A DNA stretch of 64,000 nucleotides from Streptomyces sp. S4.7 (GCF_010384365.1 NZ_CP048397.1:7135683-7199682); one strand, 5' to 3'; positions 24,674-33,485 are shown, counted from the stretch's first letter. Notes: generated by a model not told the origin, from the sequence alone. A program made the numbers and translations.

Positions 24674-25276
24674 CTACAGCCATCCCGCGTCCTGCGAGAT
24701 GCGCACGGCGTCGATGCGATTGCGCGCGCCGACCTTGCGTATCGCGGAGGCCAGGTAGTTGCGTATCGTCCCGCTCGACAGATGCAGCGAGGCCGCGATG
24801 TCGCCGATCGGCGAGCCCTCCGCCGCGAGCGCCAGTACGCTCAACTCCCTCGGCGTCAGGGGCAGTTTGGTGGCCTGGAGGAAATCACAGGCCAGCGAGT
24901 CGTCGACATACCTCTCACCGCGCGCCACCCGGTGAATTGCCTCGATCAACCGGCTCGGGTCGCCGTCCCTGTTGACATACCCGAGCGCCCCCGCCTCGAA
25001 TGCTCTCATCAGAGCTCCTGGCTTTCTTTCCGACGTGAGCACCAATAACGCTCCCATACCGCCCTGCCCGTTGCCGGATCCGGGCATTCCCGTGCGCGCC
25101 GGGTCATCGAGACAGTCGATATCGGTCACCCATACATGCGGCGATGAACAGAGCGCCTCCTGATGGGTCGGGCGCTTGAGGGACGCCGAAACATGGAGCG
25201 TCTCCTCGCAGCGCAACAGCGCGACAAGAGCTGAACGGAACAGTCCGACCCTGTGTACGACTTGAACATGGATCAT
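24674..25276 (-). CDS. ramR: LuxR/NarL-type response-regulator-like activator RamR/AmfR
   Basis: A 200-residue regulator with a receiver-like N-terminal domain (residues 1-120) and a LuxR DNA-binding domain (PLTPRELSVLALAAEGSPI through GTIRNYLASAIRKVGARNR). The receiver region lacks the usual acidic pair and shows VTDIDCLDD where the phospho-acceptor strand would lie, so activation by an ordinary sensor kinase is uncertain. The RamR/AmfR orthologue activates the ram operon in other Streptomyces. ATG 25276 follows a GGGGG-type ribosome site. Codon 77 is TTA (plus-strand 25046-25048), making it a bldA target. Convergent with ramB. Confidence 0.93.
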   Translation of the reverse strand: MIHVQVVHRVGLFRSALVALLRCEETLHVSASLKRPTHQEALCSSPHVWVTDIDCLDDPARTGMPGSGNGQGGMGALLVLTSERKPGALMRAFEAGALGYVNRDGDPSRLIEAIHRVARGERYVDDSLACDFLQATKLPLTPRELSVLALAAEGSPIGDIAASLHLSSGTIRNYLASAIRKVGARNRIDAVRISQDAGWL

Positions 25277-25755
25277 GCATGTCCCCCTGTAGGTGGTGGG
25301 TCGCCGGTCGGCATCACATCCACTGCCCGTCATGCGCCGACGGGAACTCCTTGCCGACCGGAAGCTGAGGCACTTTTCAGATTGCCGTGAGCCCCCGGCA
25401 TGCGCGTGTGCTCCCCAGTACGCCCCCCAGTTTTTATCCGGTCCCCGTCCCCCTCGGAAAAGCTGTCACATCGACCCGGCAGAGGGAAAGCGAAAGATAC
25501 TTCCGGTCAATCGGCGATTGAATCTAGTCGAAATCGGCGAGGTGGCCAATCTTCGTCGGTCAACTGCATATGCCCGCAGCAACCGGACCGGAAGGCGCTC
25601 CGTGAGATGCCGGAACCCATGGTCCTCGTACGGCCTTCCGTGGTGGTCCGGCGGCGGCTCCGCCGAACGCCTGGGACAGTGAGAGACATGCGGCCGAGCG
25701 CGCCGGGACCTGGCGGTCGGCCCACTCGGGGCCGTTGACCAGGGCTGGAGGGCCG
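25277..25755. other. Intergenic region between ramR and SRPBCC gene
   Basis: 479 bases between divergent genes. Bases 25430-25560 are less GC-rich than the surroundings (TTTTTATCC, AAAGATACTT), as expected for promoter DNA of ramR and the SRPBCC gene. No coding sequence or clear repeat was found. Confidence 0.5.
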
Positions 25756-26211
25756 ATGGCCGTACGACATCGATTGATCGAGCGGCCCGTGGCGGACGTC
25801 TGGGCGGTGCTCGCGGACGGTTCGCGCTACGGCGACTGGGTGGTCGGTACATCTGACTCTCGCCCCCAGGAGGGGGCGTGGCCGGAGGTCGGCTCCGGCA
25901 TCACGTACACGATCCGGCTGGGGCGATGCGCGGTGTCGGGCAGCACGGTTGTCCGGCGGTGCGAGGAGCCCGGTGTGCTGGAGCTGGAGGCCGACAGCGG
26001 CCGGCTCGGCACCGCGCGGATCGCCGTGGAGGTCCGCCCGTGGGGGGAGAACGCCCTGGTGATCATCGACGAGCACCCGCTGCGCGGACCGGGCGGCCTG
26101 CTCCACAACACGGCCGTGGACGCCCTGATCCAGCTCCGTCACCGCACCATGCTCGCCCGATTGGCGGACGTGGTGGAGAACGCGCCGTCACCCGCGCGCG
26201 CAGCCGCCTGA
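25756..26211 (+). CDS. SRPBCC-family (START-like) protein
   Basis: A 151-residue polyketide cyclase/dehydrase-type protein with a helix-grip fold: RHRLIERPVADVWAVLADG at the start, W-V-G strand, EVGSGITYTI, and a long C-terminal helix (LLHNTAVDALIQLRHRTMLARLADVV) that lines the ligand cavity. The family binds hydrophobic ligands and is often found in Streptomyces stress islands. GGAGGG precedes ATG 25756. It heads a plus-strand run with a methyltransferase and FUSC protein. Ligand unknown. Confidence 0.82.
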   Translation: MAVRHRLIERPVADVWAVLADGSRYGDWVVGTSDSRPQEGAWPEVGSGITYTIRLGRCAVSGSTVVRRCEEPGVLELEADSGRLGTARIAVEVRPWGENALVIIDEHPLRGPGGLLHNTAVDALIQLRHRTMLARLADVVENAPSPARAAA

Positions 26212-26241
26212 ACGGCCCGGCGAGAACGCCAGGAGGCAGTG

Positions 26242-26328
26242 ATGCCGGACACAGTGATCATCGGCGAGGGACCCGACACTCTCGTCGCCGGGTCGCGGAG
26301 TGGCGAGGTGAGTCGATGCCCGGTCTGA
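26242..26328 (+). CDS. Possible 28-residue peptide coupled to methyltransferase
   Basis: A 28-codon frame (MPDTVIIGEGPDTLVAGSRS...) begins five bases after a perfect AGGAGG and overlaps the first 13 bases of the methyltransferase gene in another frame. The strong ribosome site at a short ORF suggests a coupling peptide or the relic of a longer protein. No family was recognised. Confidence 0.35.
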   Translation: MPDTVIIGEGPDTLVAGSRSGEVSRCPV

Positions 26329-27002
26329 TCGGTACGTACGGTCGGGGCGGCCGTGTGGTGCTTCCGCGCGGGGTCTACGGGCCGCAGGGGGACACGCTGC
26401 TGCTGCGGGAGGCTCTGGACCGGGAGTCGGTCGGCGGCGGGGCGACGGTCCTGGATGTCGGTACGGGGTCCGGGTTTCTCGCTCTCGCCGCCGCGCGGCG
26501 GGGGGCGCGGGTGACGGCCGTGGACCGTACGCGCCGTGCCGTGCTCGCTACCCGTGTGAACGCGGCGCTGGCCGGGCTGCGGGTCGAGGCGGTCCGGGGT
26601 GACCTCCTCGGGCCCGCCGTCGGCAGGCGGTTCCATCTCATCCTCAGCAATCCGCCCTACGTGCCCGCGCCGGACGCCCTGGTGCCCCCGCGGGGCCCGG
26701 CGCGGGCGTGGGACGCGGGGCACGACGGACGTCTGGTCCTCGACCGGCTGTGCGACGGGGCGGCGGGCCTGCTCCACCCCGGCGGGGCACTGCTCCTCGT
26801 GCACTCGGCGCTGTGCGGGGTGACCGCGACCCTGGAGCGGCTGGAGCGCGCGGGTCTGCCGGGTGAGGTGACCGACCGCCGCCGCGTGCCCTTCGGCCCC
26901 GTACTGGCCTCGCGCAGGCGGTGGCTGCTGGACCGCGGCCTGATCGCGCCCGGCGACGAGAAGGAGGAGCTGGTGATCATCCGTGCCGAACGCGCCGGGT
27001 GA
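26316..27002 (+). CDS. HemK-like SAM-dependent methyltransferase
   Basis: A 228-residue class I methyltransferase. SAM-binding motif I is VLDVGTGSGFLALAAA, motif II is VTAVDRTRRAVLATRVNAA, and the NPPY catalytic motif (ILSNPPYVPAP) marks amino-directed methylation of the HemK/PrmC/N6-type. No substrate-recognition N-terminal domain of true PrmC is present, so it is not the release-factor enzyme. ATG 26316 overlaps the preceding short ORF. The target (protein glutamine, nucleic acid or small molecule) is not known. Confidence 0.85.
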   Translation: MPGLIGTYGRGGRVVLPRGVYGPQGDTLLLREALDRESVGGGATVLDVGTGSGFLALAAARRGARVTAVDRTRRAVLATRVNAALAGLRVEAVRGDLLGPAVGRRFHLILSNPPYVPAPDALVPPRGPARAWDAGHDGRLVLDRLCDGAAGLLHPGGALLLVHSALCGVTATLERLERAGLPGEVTDRRRVPFGPVLASRRRWLLDRGLIAPGDEKEELVIIRAERAG

Positions 27003-27010
27003 CGGGCCCC

Positions 27011-27046
27011 GCCGCGTCCGCCGCGTCCGCCGCGTCCGCCGTGTCC
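27011..27046 (+). repeat. Four-copy 9-bp tandem repeat
   Basis: Units of GCCGCGTCC repeat four times (fourth unit GCCGTGTCC) immediately after the methyltransferase stop. This is a short intergenic microsatellite upstream of the FUSC gene. Confidence 0.8.
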
Positions 27047-27166
27047 GCCACGGGTCCGGGGGCACGCCGCGCTCCTGAGGGCGAACGTTTGCGCGGACGC
27101 GTACGGGTACTCGGGAGGCATGGACGACACGGAATCCCCGGCCCTCGTCCCCTGCGAGGTCCCGAA

Positions 27167-28336
27167 TTGACGGCGGTCCAGTGGCTCCGGCGGGCCCGTG
27201 ACGGGGCGGGCGACGAGCGGCGGTCCCTGCTGCTGACCGCCAAGAGTGTCCTGGCGGCGACCGTGGCGTGGGTGATCGCCCACGACCTGCTTGACGCGAC
27301 GTCGCCGGCGTTCGCCCCGTTCTCCGCCGTCCTGCTCATGCACGTGACCATCTACCGGTCACTGGCACAGGCGCTGCGTTACGTGGGGGCCGTCACCGCG
27401 GGCGTACTGGTGCAGGCCGGGCTCGTGTATCTCGCCGGTCCCGACGTGTTCACCTTCGTCCTGGTGGCTCTGATCGCCCTGTTCATCGGGCGGTGGCCCG
27501 CGCTCGGCCCGCAGGGCAACCAGGTCGCCACGGCGGCGTTCTTCGCCTTCGCCACCTACACCGCCGCGGGCGACGAACGCGACACCGCCCTCCAGCTCGG
27601 ACAGATCATCCTGCTGGTGCTCATCGGCGCCGTCGTGGCCGTCGTCGTCAACGGCACGATCGCGCCGCCCCTGCGCTACCGCGGCGCCGAGTACGGCATC
27701 CACCTGCTCGCGGACGCCATGAGCGACCTCCTCGAAGACATCGGGCCCGCGCTCGGCGAGGGACGGGCCGACCGGGAGCACACGGCGCGATGGCGCTCGC
27801 GCGCCGAAGGGATCGGCGCCAGCATCGACCAGGCCCGGACGGATCTGCGGACCGCCGAGGAGAGTCTGCTGTACAACCCGCTGCGGCTGTTCGGCAGCCC
27901 CCGCACCAGAAGGCACACCCGCGCCACCTTCCACGGGTACGCCGCCGTGCTGTCGGCGCTGGAGCGCGCCCTGTACCAACTGGGCTCCCTGACACGGAGT
28001 CTGGACCAGTGGCGCAAGGAGGAGCACGAGTACCACTACGGCCCCTTCCTGACACGTTACGGCGCCTTCCTCGACGCGCTCGCGGAGATCACCCGGCTCC
28101 TCGGGAGTCTCGACGAGGACGCACTGGACGGCCAGGGGCGGCAGTTGTACCGGCTCGTCGGCCGGGCGCGTCGCCGCCGGTACGAGATGACGGAGGAGGC
28201 CGAACACCGGTCCCTCCCACTGATGGACCCATCGCGCCCCTACGGGGTGCTGGTGGTCGAGGCGACGCGCCTGATGGAGGAGCTGGAGCACACCACGGAC
28301 GTCCTGGGGGAGTACCGGGAGCGCGTGGAGCGCTGA
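27167..28336 (+). CDS. FUSC-family (aromatic acid exporter-like) membrane protein
   Basis: A 389-residue protein with four to six membrane helices in the first 160 residues (LLTAKSVLAATVAWVIAHDL, SAVLLMHVTIYRSLAQALR, FTFVLVALIALFIG, IILLVLIGAVVAVVVNGTIAPPLRY), followed by a long helical cytoplasmic domain. This matches the ArAE/FUSC fold. The family includes exporters of aromatic acids; the cargo here is unknown. The proposed TTG start at 27167 has GAGG upstream and overlaps the stop of a 16-codon ORF (27120-27170, MDDTESPALV...), suggesting translational coupling to a leader peptide. Confidence 0.82.
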   Translation: MTAVQWLRRARDGAGDERRSLLLTAKSVLAATVAWVIAHDLLDATSPAFAPFSAVLLMHVTIYRSLAQALRYVGAVTAGVLVQAGLVYLAGPDVFTFVLVALIALFIGRWPALGPQGNQVATAAFFAFATYTAAGDERDTALQLGQIILLVLIGAVVAVVVNGTIAPPLRYRGAEYGIHLLADAMSDLLEDIGPALGEGRADREHTARWRSRAEGIGASIDQARTDLRTAEESLLYNPLRLFGSPRTRRHTRATFHGYAAVLSALERALYQLGSLTRSLDQWRKEEHEYHYGPFLTRYGAFLDALAEITRLLGSLDEDALDGQGRQLYRLVGRARRRRYEMTEEAEHRSLPLMDPSRPYGVLVVEATRLMEELEHTTDVLGEYRERVER

Positions 28337-28562
28337 ACGTACCGGGTGGATTTCCGGTGCACCGTACGACCAGACGGACGGCACGGTGCCCGACTCCGGC
28401 GCGTTACAGGAGGCGCGACGGACGCGGCGGGGAATTCTCGTCGCTGACCGTCGGCCGCGGCGACATCGCCCGGTTGAGAGTGCCCGGACCGGGTACCCGG
28501 TCGCGTGGTGTACGACCCGGTGTACCGCGCCCCTGGTCCGTCGCGGAGAGGCAGGACAGCCA

Positions 28563-29075
28563 ATGAGCGTCATCGAAGGCGCTGTCGATGTCGATGTCCC
28601 CATCCGTATGGCCTACAACCAGTGGACCCAGTTCGAGTGCTTTCCCCAGTTCATGCGGGGAGTACGCCGGGTGGAGCGCTCACGCTCCTCCATGACGCAC
28701 TGGGTGACCAGATTCGGCGGCGTGACCCGCGAGTTCGACGCGGAGATCACCGAGCAGCGTCCCGACGACCGCGTGGTCTGGCGCACGGTCGGCACATCAC
28801 GCCTGACCGGTTCCGTGCGCTTCCGGTCGCTGGGCGACACCCGCTGCCGGGTCGATTTCCGTATCGAGTTCACTCCGCGCGGCGCCGCCGAGCGGGCCGG
28901 GGACGCCCTGGGCGTGATCCGCAGACAGGTGCACGCGGACCTCCGGCGCTTCAAGGAGTACATCGAGGCCCAGGGCCGGGAGACCGGGCAGTGGCGGGGA
29001 ACCATCAGCGACGGCCATGTCAGACCGGACGCCGACCGTCCGCCGCCGCAGATGCCGGACTGGCCGACCGGCTGA
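28563..29075 (+). CDS. SRPBCC-family protein, paralogue of the gas-vesicle-locus SRPBCC
   Basis: A 170-residue cyclase/dehydrase-type protein: VDVPIRMAYNQWTQFECFPQFM, the EITEQRPDDRVVWRT strand, IEFTPRGAAERAGD and the C-terminal helix VHADLRRFKEYIE followed by WRGTI. It aligns along its length with the SRPBCC core of the protein at 36382-37347 (shared Y-x-x-WT, DDR-x-VW, E-x-x-P-x-G, DL-x-x-F-x-x-Y, WRG-x-I). It lies 45 bases before the FdhF gene and is probably co-expressed with it. Ligand unknown. Confidence 0.85.
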   Translation: MSVIEGAVDVDVPIRMAYNQWTQFECFPQFMRGVRRVERSRSSMTHWVTRFGGVTREFDAEITEQRPDDRVVWRTVGTSRLTGSVRFRSLGDTRCRVDFRIEFTPRGAAERAGDALGVIRRQVHADLRRFKEYIEAQGRETGQWRGTISDGHVRPDADRPPPQMPDWPTG

Positions 29076-29120
29076 GACATCCCGTACGACAGTGAAGTGG
29101 CCGAGCGGAAGGTTGGGGCG

Positions 29121-31415
29121 TTGAGAAAATCATCGAACGGTGACCCGGGCGGCGAACGGGCGAAGATCACTCCGCCGAAGACATGGGCCGCCGGGGTCCC
29201 GGCGGTCGCCCACGCCGTCCGGTACTCCCTCGGGGAGACCTCGGCACGGCGTACGGCACTGAACCTGCTCGACATCAACCAGACCGGGGGCTTCGACTGC
29301 CCCGGCTGCGCCTGGCCCGACCCCGCGCCGGGGCAGCGCCACAGGAACGAGTACTGCGAGAACGGCGCCAAGCACGCGAACGACGACGCCACGACGCGAC
29401 GCGTGACCCCCGAGTTCTTCCGGCGGCACCCGGTCTCCGAGCTGGCGGGCGCCTCGGACCGGTGGCTGAACCAGCAGGGCCGGCTCACCCGGCCCATGGT
29501 GAAGCGGCCGGGCGCGGACCACTACGAGCCGATCAGCTGGCACGACGCCCTGGGCCTGATCGCCGACGAGCTGCGGTCCATGGACTCGCCGGACGAGGCG
29601 ATCTTCTACACATCCGGCCGGGCCGGCAACGAGCCCGCCTTCGTCCTCCAGCTCTTCGCCCGTGCCCTGGGGACCAACAACCTGCCGGACTGTTCCAACA
29701 TGTGCCACGAGTCCAGCGGGGCGGCGCTGCACGAGACACTGGGCGTCGGCAAGGGCGACGTGAGCCTGCTGGACATCCACCACGCCGATCTGGTGCTGAC
29801 GGTGGGCCAGAACCCGGGCAGCAACCACCCCCGGATGCTCTCCGCGCTGGAGGAGACCAAGCGCGGGGGCGGGCAGATCGTCGCCGTCAATCCGCTGCCC
29901 GAAGCGGGCCTCATGCGCTTCAAGAACCCGCAGAAACCGCGCGGGGTGGTCGGCCGGGGCATCAACATCGCCGATCAGTTCCTCCAGATCCGGCTCGGCG
30001 GCGACCTCGCCCTCTTCCAGGCTCTGAACCTGCTCCTGCTGGAGGCCGAGGACGCCGCGCCGGGTACGGTCCTGAACAGGGACTTCATCGACCGGCACAC
30101 CACCGGGTTCGAGGAGTTCGCCGCGCACATCCGTGCCACCGTCTCCTGGCCGGACGTCCTGGCGGCCACCGGCCTGACGCGGAGCCGGATCGAGGAGCTG
30201 CGGGACCGGGTCCTGGCCAGCGAGCGGATCATCGTCTGCTGGGCGATGGGACTCACCCAGCACAAGCACGGGGTGCCCACCATCCGCGAGCTGGTGAACT
30301 TCCAGCTCCTGCGCGGGAACATCGGCCGGCCCGGCGCGGGTGTGTGCCCCGTACGCGGGCACAGCAACGTCCAGGGCGACCGGACCATGGGCATCTGGGA
30401 GCAGATGCCCCAGACGTTCCTGGACGCGCTGGGACGGGAGTTCTCCTTCACCCCGCCCGCCCACCACGGGCTGGACACCGTGGGCTCCATCCGCGCCATG
30501 CTGGAGGGCCGGGCCAAGGTCTTCCTGGGCCTCGCGGGCAACTTCGTACGGGCCGCCCCGGACAGCGACCTCACCGAGACGGCGATGCGCAAGTGCCGTC
30601 TCACCGCGCACATCTCCACCAAGCTGAACCGCTCCCACACCGTCTGCGGCGACACCGCGCTGATCCTGCCGACCCTCGGGCGCAGCGAGAGGGACTGCCA
30701 GAGCGGCGAGGAGCAGTTCATCACCGTCGAGGACTCCATGAGCCAGGTGCACGCCTCGTCCGGGCGACTGCAACCGGCGTCCAGCCATCTGCTCAGCGAG
30801 GTCGCGATCCTCAGCAGGCTGGCCCGCCGGACACTCGGCGACAAGGTGCCCGTGCCCTGGGAGGACTTCGAGGCGGACTACGGCAACATCCGGGACCGCA
30901 TCGCGCGGGTCGTGCCCGGCTTCGACAACTTCAACACCAGGGTGCGCAAGCCGGGCGGCTTCGACCTGCCGAACCCGGTGAACGAGGGCGTCTTCCCCAC
31001 CCCCAGCGGCAGAGCGCTGTTCACCCGCAACGAATTCCAGGCACTGAGCGCCCCTCAAGGCCATCTGCTGCTCCAGACGCTGCGCTCGCACGACCAGTGG
31101 AACACCGTGCCCTACACCACCGACGACCGGTACCGGGGCATCCAGGGATCCCGCCGGATCGTCCTCGTCCACCCCGCGGATCTGAGCGCCCTCGGATTCG
31201 AGGACGGCGCCCGGGTGGACGTGGTCGGCGTCTGGCAGGACGGCACCGAACGCCGCGCCGAGGACTTCCGGCTCGTCTCCTACCCCACGACCCCCGGCTG
31301 CGCCGCCGCCTACTACCCGGAGGCCAACGTCCTCGTACCGCTGGACAGCGTGGCCGAGACCAGCAACACCCCGACCTCCAAAGGCATCGTCGTCCGGCTG
31401 GAACCACGGGGCTGA
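29121..31415 (+). CDS. FdhF/YdeP-family molybdopterin oxidoreductase
   Basis: A 764-residue bis-MGD-type oxidoreductase. Near the N-terminus GGFDCPGCAWPD and NEYCENG provide Cys residues for an iron-sulphur cluster. The molybdopterin domains include ISWHDALGLIADEL, FYTSGRAGNEPAFVLQLFARALGTNNL, SNMCHESSG and a C-terminal DHB domain (IVLVHPADLSALGFEDGARVDV). YdeP-type members are linked to acid or stress tolerance, and the true substrate is not settled. I favour TTG 29121 because GGAAGG lies eight bases upstream; GTG 29097 is an alternative without such a site. No FdhD or electron-transfer gene is adjacent. Confidence 0.9.
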   Translation: MRKSSNGDPGGERAKITPPKTWAAGVPAVAHAVRYSLGETSARRTALNLLDINQTGGFDCPGCAWPDPAPGQRHRNEYCENGAKHANDDATTRRVTPEFFRRHPVSELAGASDRWLNQQGRLTRPMVKRPGADHYEPISWHDALGLIADELRSMDSPDEAIFYTSGRAGNEPAFVLQLFARALGTNNLPDCSNMCHESSGAALHETLGVGKGDVSLLDIHHADLVLTVGQNPGSNHPRMLSALEETKRGGGQIVAVNPLPEAGLMRFKNPQKPRGVVGRGINIADQFLQIRLGGDLALFQALNLLLLEAEDAAPGTVLNRDFIDRHTTGFEEFAAHIRATVSWPDVLAATGLTRSRIEELRDRVLASERIIVCWAMGLTQHKHGVPTIRELVNFQLLRGNIGRPGAGVCPVRGHSNVQGDRTMGIWEQMPQTFLDALGREFSFTPPAHHGLDTVGSIRAMLEGRAKVFLGLAGNFVRAAPDSDLTETAMRKCRLTAHISTKLNRSHTVCGDTALILPTLGRSERDCQSGEEQFITVEDSMSQVHASSGRLQPASSHLLSEVAILSRLARRTLGDKVPVPWEDFEADYGNIRDRIARVVPGFDNFNTRVRKPGGFDLPNPVNEGVFPTPSGRALFTRNEFQALSAPQGHLLLQTLRSHDQWNTVPYTTDDRYRGIQGSRRIVLVHPADLSALGFEDGARVDVVGVWQDGTERRAEDFRLVSYPTTPGCAAAYYPEANVLVPLDSVAETSNTPTSKGIVVRLEPRG

Positions 31416-31500
31416 CACCCGACCGAACCACTCGCGTACGGAATGCGGCGCCCGGCGGCTTGTACCGACGGGCACGGCGCGGGGGCGGCCCGGCGGTCCG

Positions 31501-31785
31501 TCACCGTGTTTCGTGCGAGAGCAGGTTGCCTAGCGGGCCGAGGTCCAGGTTGAGGTCCTCGCGGCGCAGGCCGTGCAGCTCGCAGAGTTCCGTCATGCGC
31601 TCGTCGAGGAGCATCAAAGTGGTCCCCACGCGCTCCTCCTGCTCCTCCGTCAGCTCTCCGCTGTCGAAGCGGCGGATCGCCTGTCGTTCCATCAGCTGTC
31701 TGAGCAGCTCCACGACGGTCAGTACCAGGGACGCCAGATCACCGGCCGCGCTGTGCGGATCGATGTCCACACGGGTGTCGTTCAC
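31501..31785 (-). CDS. gvpK: Gas vesicle protein GvpK
   Basis: A 94-residue GvpK: VDIDPHSAAGDLASLVLTVVELLRQ, then MERQAIRRFDSGELTEEQEERVG and a C-terminal LCELHGLRREDLNLDLGPLG. GvpK is a conserved accessory protein required for vesicle assembly. The GTG start overlaps the gvpS stop (GTGA), so it is the last translationally coupled gene of the operon. It converges on the FdhF gene with an 85-base gap. Confidence 0.92.
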   Translation of the reverse strand: MNDTRVDIDPHSAAGDLASLVLTVVELLRQLMERQAIRRFDSGELTEEQEERVGTTLMLLDERMTELCELHGLRREDLNLDLGPLGNLLSHETR

Positions 31786-32012
31786 AGGGGCCCGCTGTCG
31801 GCCCACGGCGCGGGAACACGCTCGCTGACGGATGCCAGCAGGGCGTGAAGGGAGAGCCGGACCAGCGGAACGTCCGCGATGGCGATCACGAGATCCCCGC
31901 TGATGACGACACCGGTACCGAGCACTCTGTCGAGCAGGTCGACCAGGGGGACGCCGATGGGGGCCGTGGCCTCCGGGCCCTGCCACGCAACGGGGTTACG
32001 GGTGCCCTGCAA
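31782..32012 (-). CDS. gvpS: Gas vesicle protein GvpS (GvpA-like fold)
   Basis: A 76-residue member of the GvpA/J/M/S fold: VPLVDLLDRVLGTGVVISGDLVIAIADVPLVRLSLHALLASV matches the helix-strand-strand-helix core of GvpA. Position between gvpL and gvpK follows the actinobacterial gvp order and supports GvpS. TTG start at 32012 with GGAGG five bases upstream; it overlaps the 3' end of gvpL by 17 bases. It is probably a minor shell or nucleation component. Confidence 0.85.
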   Translation of the reverse strand: MQGTRNPVAWQGPEATAPIGVPLVDLLDRVLGTGVVISGDLVIAIADVPLVRLSLHALLASVSERVPAPWADSGPL

Positions 32013-32865
32013 GTTCTCCTCCGTCCGTGAACGAGTAGGGGGCCCAGGGCCCGGAGACGTCGATCTCGATGCCGCTGAACTCCGGTGACGCGCGGAGCCG
32101 GCCGATCGTGGCCGTCAGTTCCCCGCTCCTGTCCTCGGCGATCAGATAGGCGGTGTTCATGATCTGTGTGCGGTCCTTGCCGGTGACCTCGGGGCCGTGC
32201 GGCCGACGAGGGACTGTGGCGACCGCCAGTCTCCGCACGGCGGCGTCCACCTGCTCTGCGGCGGTCAGTGCGCTCTCCCGGTGCTGCTCGCGCAGGTGCT
32301 GGCGGCCGCGCAGGCGGTTCAGGTAGTCACGGCCCGAGACGCGTGGGCCGGCGGCGGCCGTCTCCCCGGTGCCGGCGCCGGTGCCGGGGGCGGCGGAGTG
32401 GGCCGTCGTCCCGGCCTGTGTCAGGTGGACCTTGACGGCCCATTCGGCCCGGCCCGCGATGCGCTCCAGCGCCAGACGGAACCGGTCCCGGTTCTCCCCG
32501 ACGGCCGCGCGCACGCGCTCGTCGCCGAGGCAGATCGTGGCCAGCGGCATCGGGACGGTGGGGCCTCCCGCGGCGGCGGCGGTGACGACGCCGTGGTGGG
32601 CGCGTGCGCAGCGTTCGAGTTCGGCGGCGTCGCCGAGCCGCTCGCGCAGCGCCGTTTCGGAGAACTCCGCAGCCGGCACGTCCTGGACCACGGCGCCCAG
32701 CGAGCCGACCGTCAGCAGACGCGGCGGCCCGCCGCCGGGGTGCCCCTCGGCGCGGGAGAGGAACCCGGGGTGGTCCGATCGGCAGACGGCGAAGACGTAC
32801 GTGGCCCAGGATTCTCTCCCGACCGGAGCCGTGACCGTGGGCGAGGGGTGCGGGGTGGAGTTCAT
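31996..32865 (-). CDS. gvpL: Gas vesicle protein GvpL (GvpF/L family)
   Basis: A 289-residue GvpF/GvpL-family protein. It opens with WATYVFAVCRSDHPGF, has PMPLATICLGDERVRAAV and RAEWAVKVHLTQ in the first domain, and closes with NTAYLIAEDRS and SGPWAPYSFTDGG, the family C-terminal strand. A Gly/Ala-rich insert lies near residues 155-175. GvpF/L proteins chaperone GvpA and line the growing vesicle. Its ATG overlaps the gvpJ stop (ATGA). Confidence 0.9.
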   Translation of the reverse strand: MNSTPHPSPTVTAPVGRESWATYVFAVCRSDHPGFLSRAEGHPGGGPPRLLTVGSLGAVVQDVPAAEFSETALRERLGDAAELERCARAHHGVVTAAAAGGPTVPMPLATICLGDERVRAAVGENRDRFRLALERIAGRAEWAVKVHLTQAGTTAHSAAPGTGAGTGETAAAGPRVSGRDYLNRLRGRQHLREQHRESALTAAEQVDAAVRRLAVATVPRRPHGPEVTGKDRTQIMNTAYLIAEDRSGELTATIGRLRASPEFSGIEIDVSGPWAPYSFTDGGELAGHP

Positions 32866-33233
32866 CGGCGGCGCAGCTCCCTTCTGACGCCGGCCCGCGG
32901 GACGCTGTCGGCTTCCTGGGAGTCCTCGCCCTCCAGGGCCTCGATCCGCTCGCGCAGCTGCTTGTTCTCCTCGTACAGGGCGTCGTGGGCGGCACGCGAC
33001 GACAGCGCGGGATCGGTCTCCCACCAGTCGATGCCCGCCTTCTTCGCCGTCTCCACCGACGAGATGAACAGCCGCAGGCGAATGGTGAGCAGTTCGATGT
33101 CCAGCAGGTCGATCTTGATGTCACCGGCGATGACGATGCCCTTGTCCAGCACCCGCTCCAGGATCTCGGCCAGGTTGGCCGTGGCGGGCGGGTGCGACCG
33201 GGACTCCGTTGTCCAGCTGTCCAGTTCCGTCAC
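32862..33233 (-). CDS. gvpJ: Gas vesicle protein GvpJ (GvpA-like)
   Basis: A 123-residue protein whose residues 18-72 carry the GvpA core (ATANLAEILERVLDKGIVIAG, IKIDLLDIELLTIRLRLFISSV). It continues with a WWETDP motif and a charged coiled-coil-like tail (ENKQLRERIEALEGED). The tail and position after gvpG favour GvpJ over structural GvpA. It is probably a minor shell or tip protein. Overlaps both neighbours by four bases (ATGA). Confidence 0.87.
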   Translation of the reverse strand: MTELDSWTTESRSHPPATANLAEILERVLDKGIVIAGDIKIDLLDIELLTIRLRLFISSVETAKKAGIDWWETDPALSSRAAHDALYEENKQLRERIEALEGEDSQEADSVPRAGVRRELRRR

Positions 33234-33484
33234 GGGCTCACTCCAGGTACGGGTACCGGCGATTTTCTGTCGAGAATGTCCAGCAGCCGCTCCTCCTCGC
33301 GCTCGAAGCGCGCGAGGTCGATCTCACCGTCGTCCAGGGCGCGGTTCAGTTCGGCGAGCTGTAGGCGGATCGCCGCCGGGTCGTACAGCTCCGCCTCCGC
33401 CGCGTCGATGAGCCGGTCGGAGATCCAGACCACGCCGTGTACCGGCGCCAGGGGGAGGAGAAGCACCCCGGAGAGCAGACCCAT
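33230..33484 (-). CDS. gvpG: Gas vesicle protein GvpG
   Basis: An 84-residue GvpG: LLLPLAPVHGVVWISDRLIDAAEAELYDPAAIR, followed by a helix with ALDDGEIDLARFEREEERLLD. Accessory protein of vesicle biogenesis with a membrane- or shell-like hydrophobic N-terminus and a helical charged tail. One base separates it from the gvpF stop. Confidence 0.92.
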   Translation of the reverse strand: MGLLSGVLLLPLAPVHGVVWISDRLIDAAEAELYDPAAIRLQLAELNRALDDGEIDLARFEREEERLLDILDRKSPVPVPGVSP

Positions 33485-33485
33485 G

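Noticed and set aside
26921..27166. N-terminal extension of the FUSC protein
   Set aside because: The extension overlaps the methyltransferase gene and the 9-bp repeat region and is Ala/Ser/Arg-rich; TTG 27167 with a ribosome site fits better.
29130..31475. A 781-residue minus-strand open frame opposite the FdhF gene
   Set aside because: Antisense shadow: no domains, biased composition, and the plus frame is a full molybdopterin oxidoreductase.
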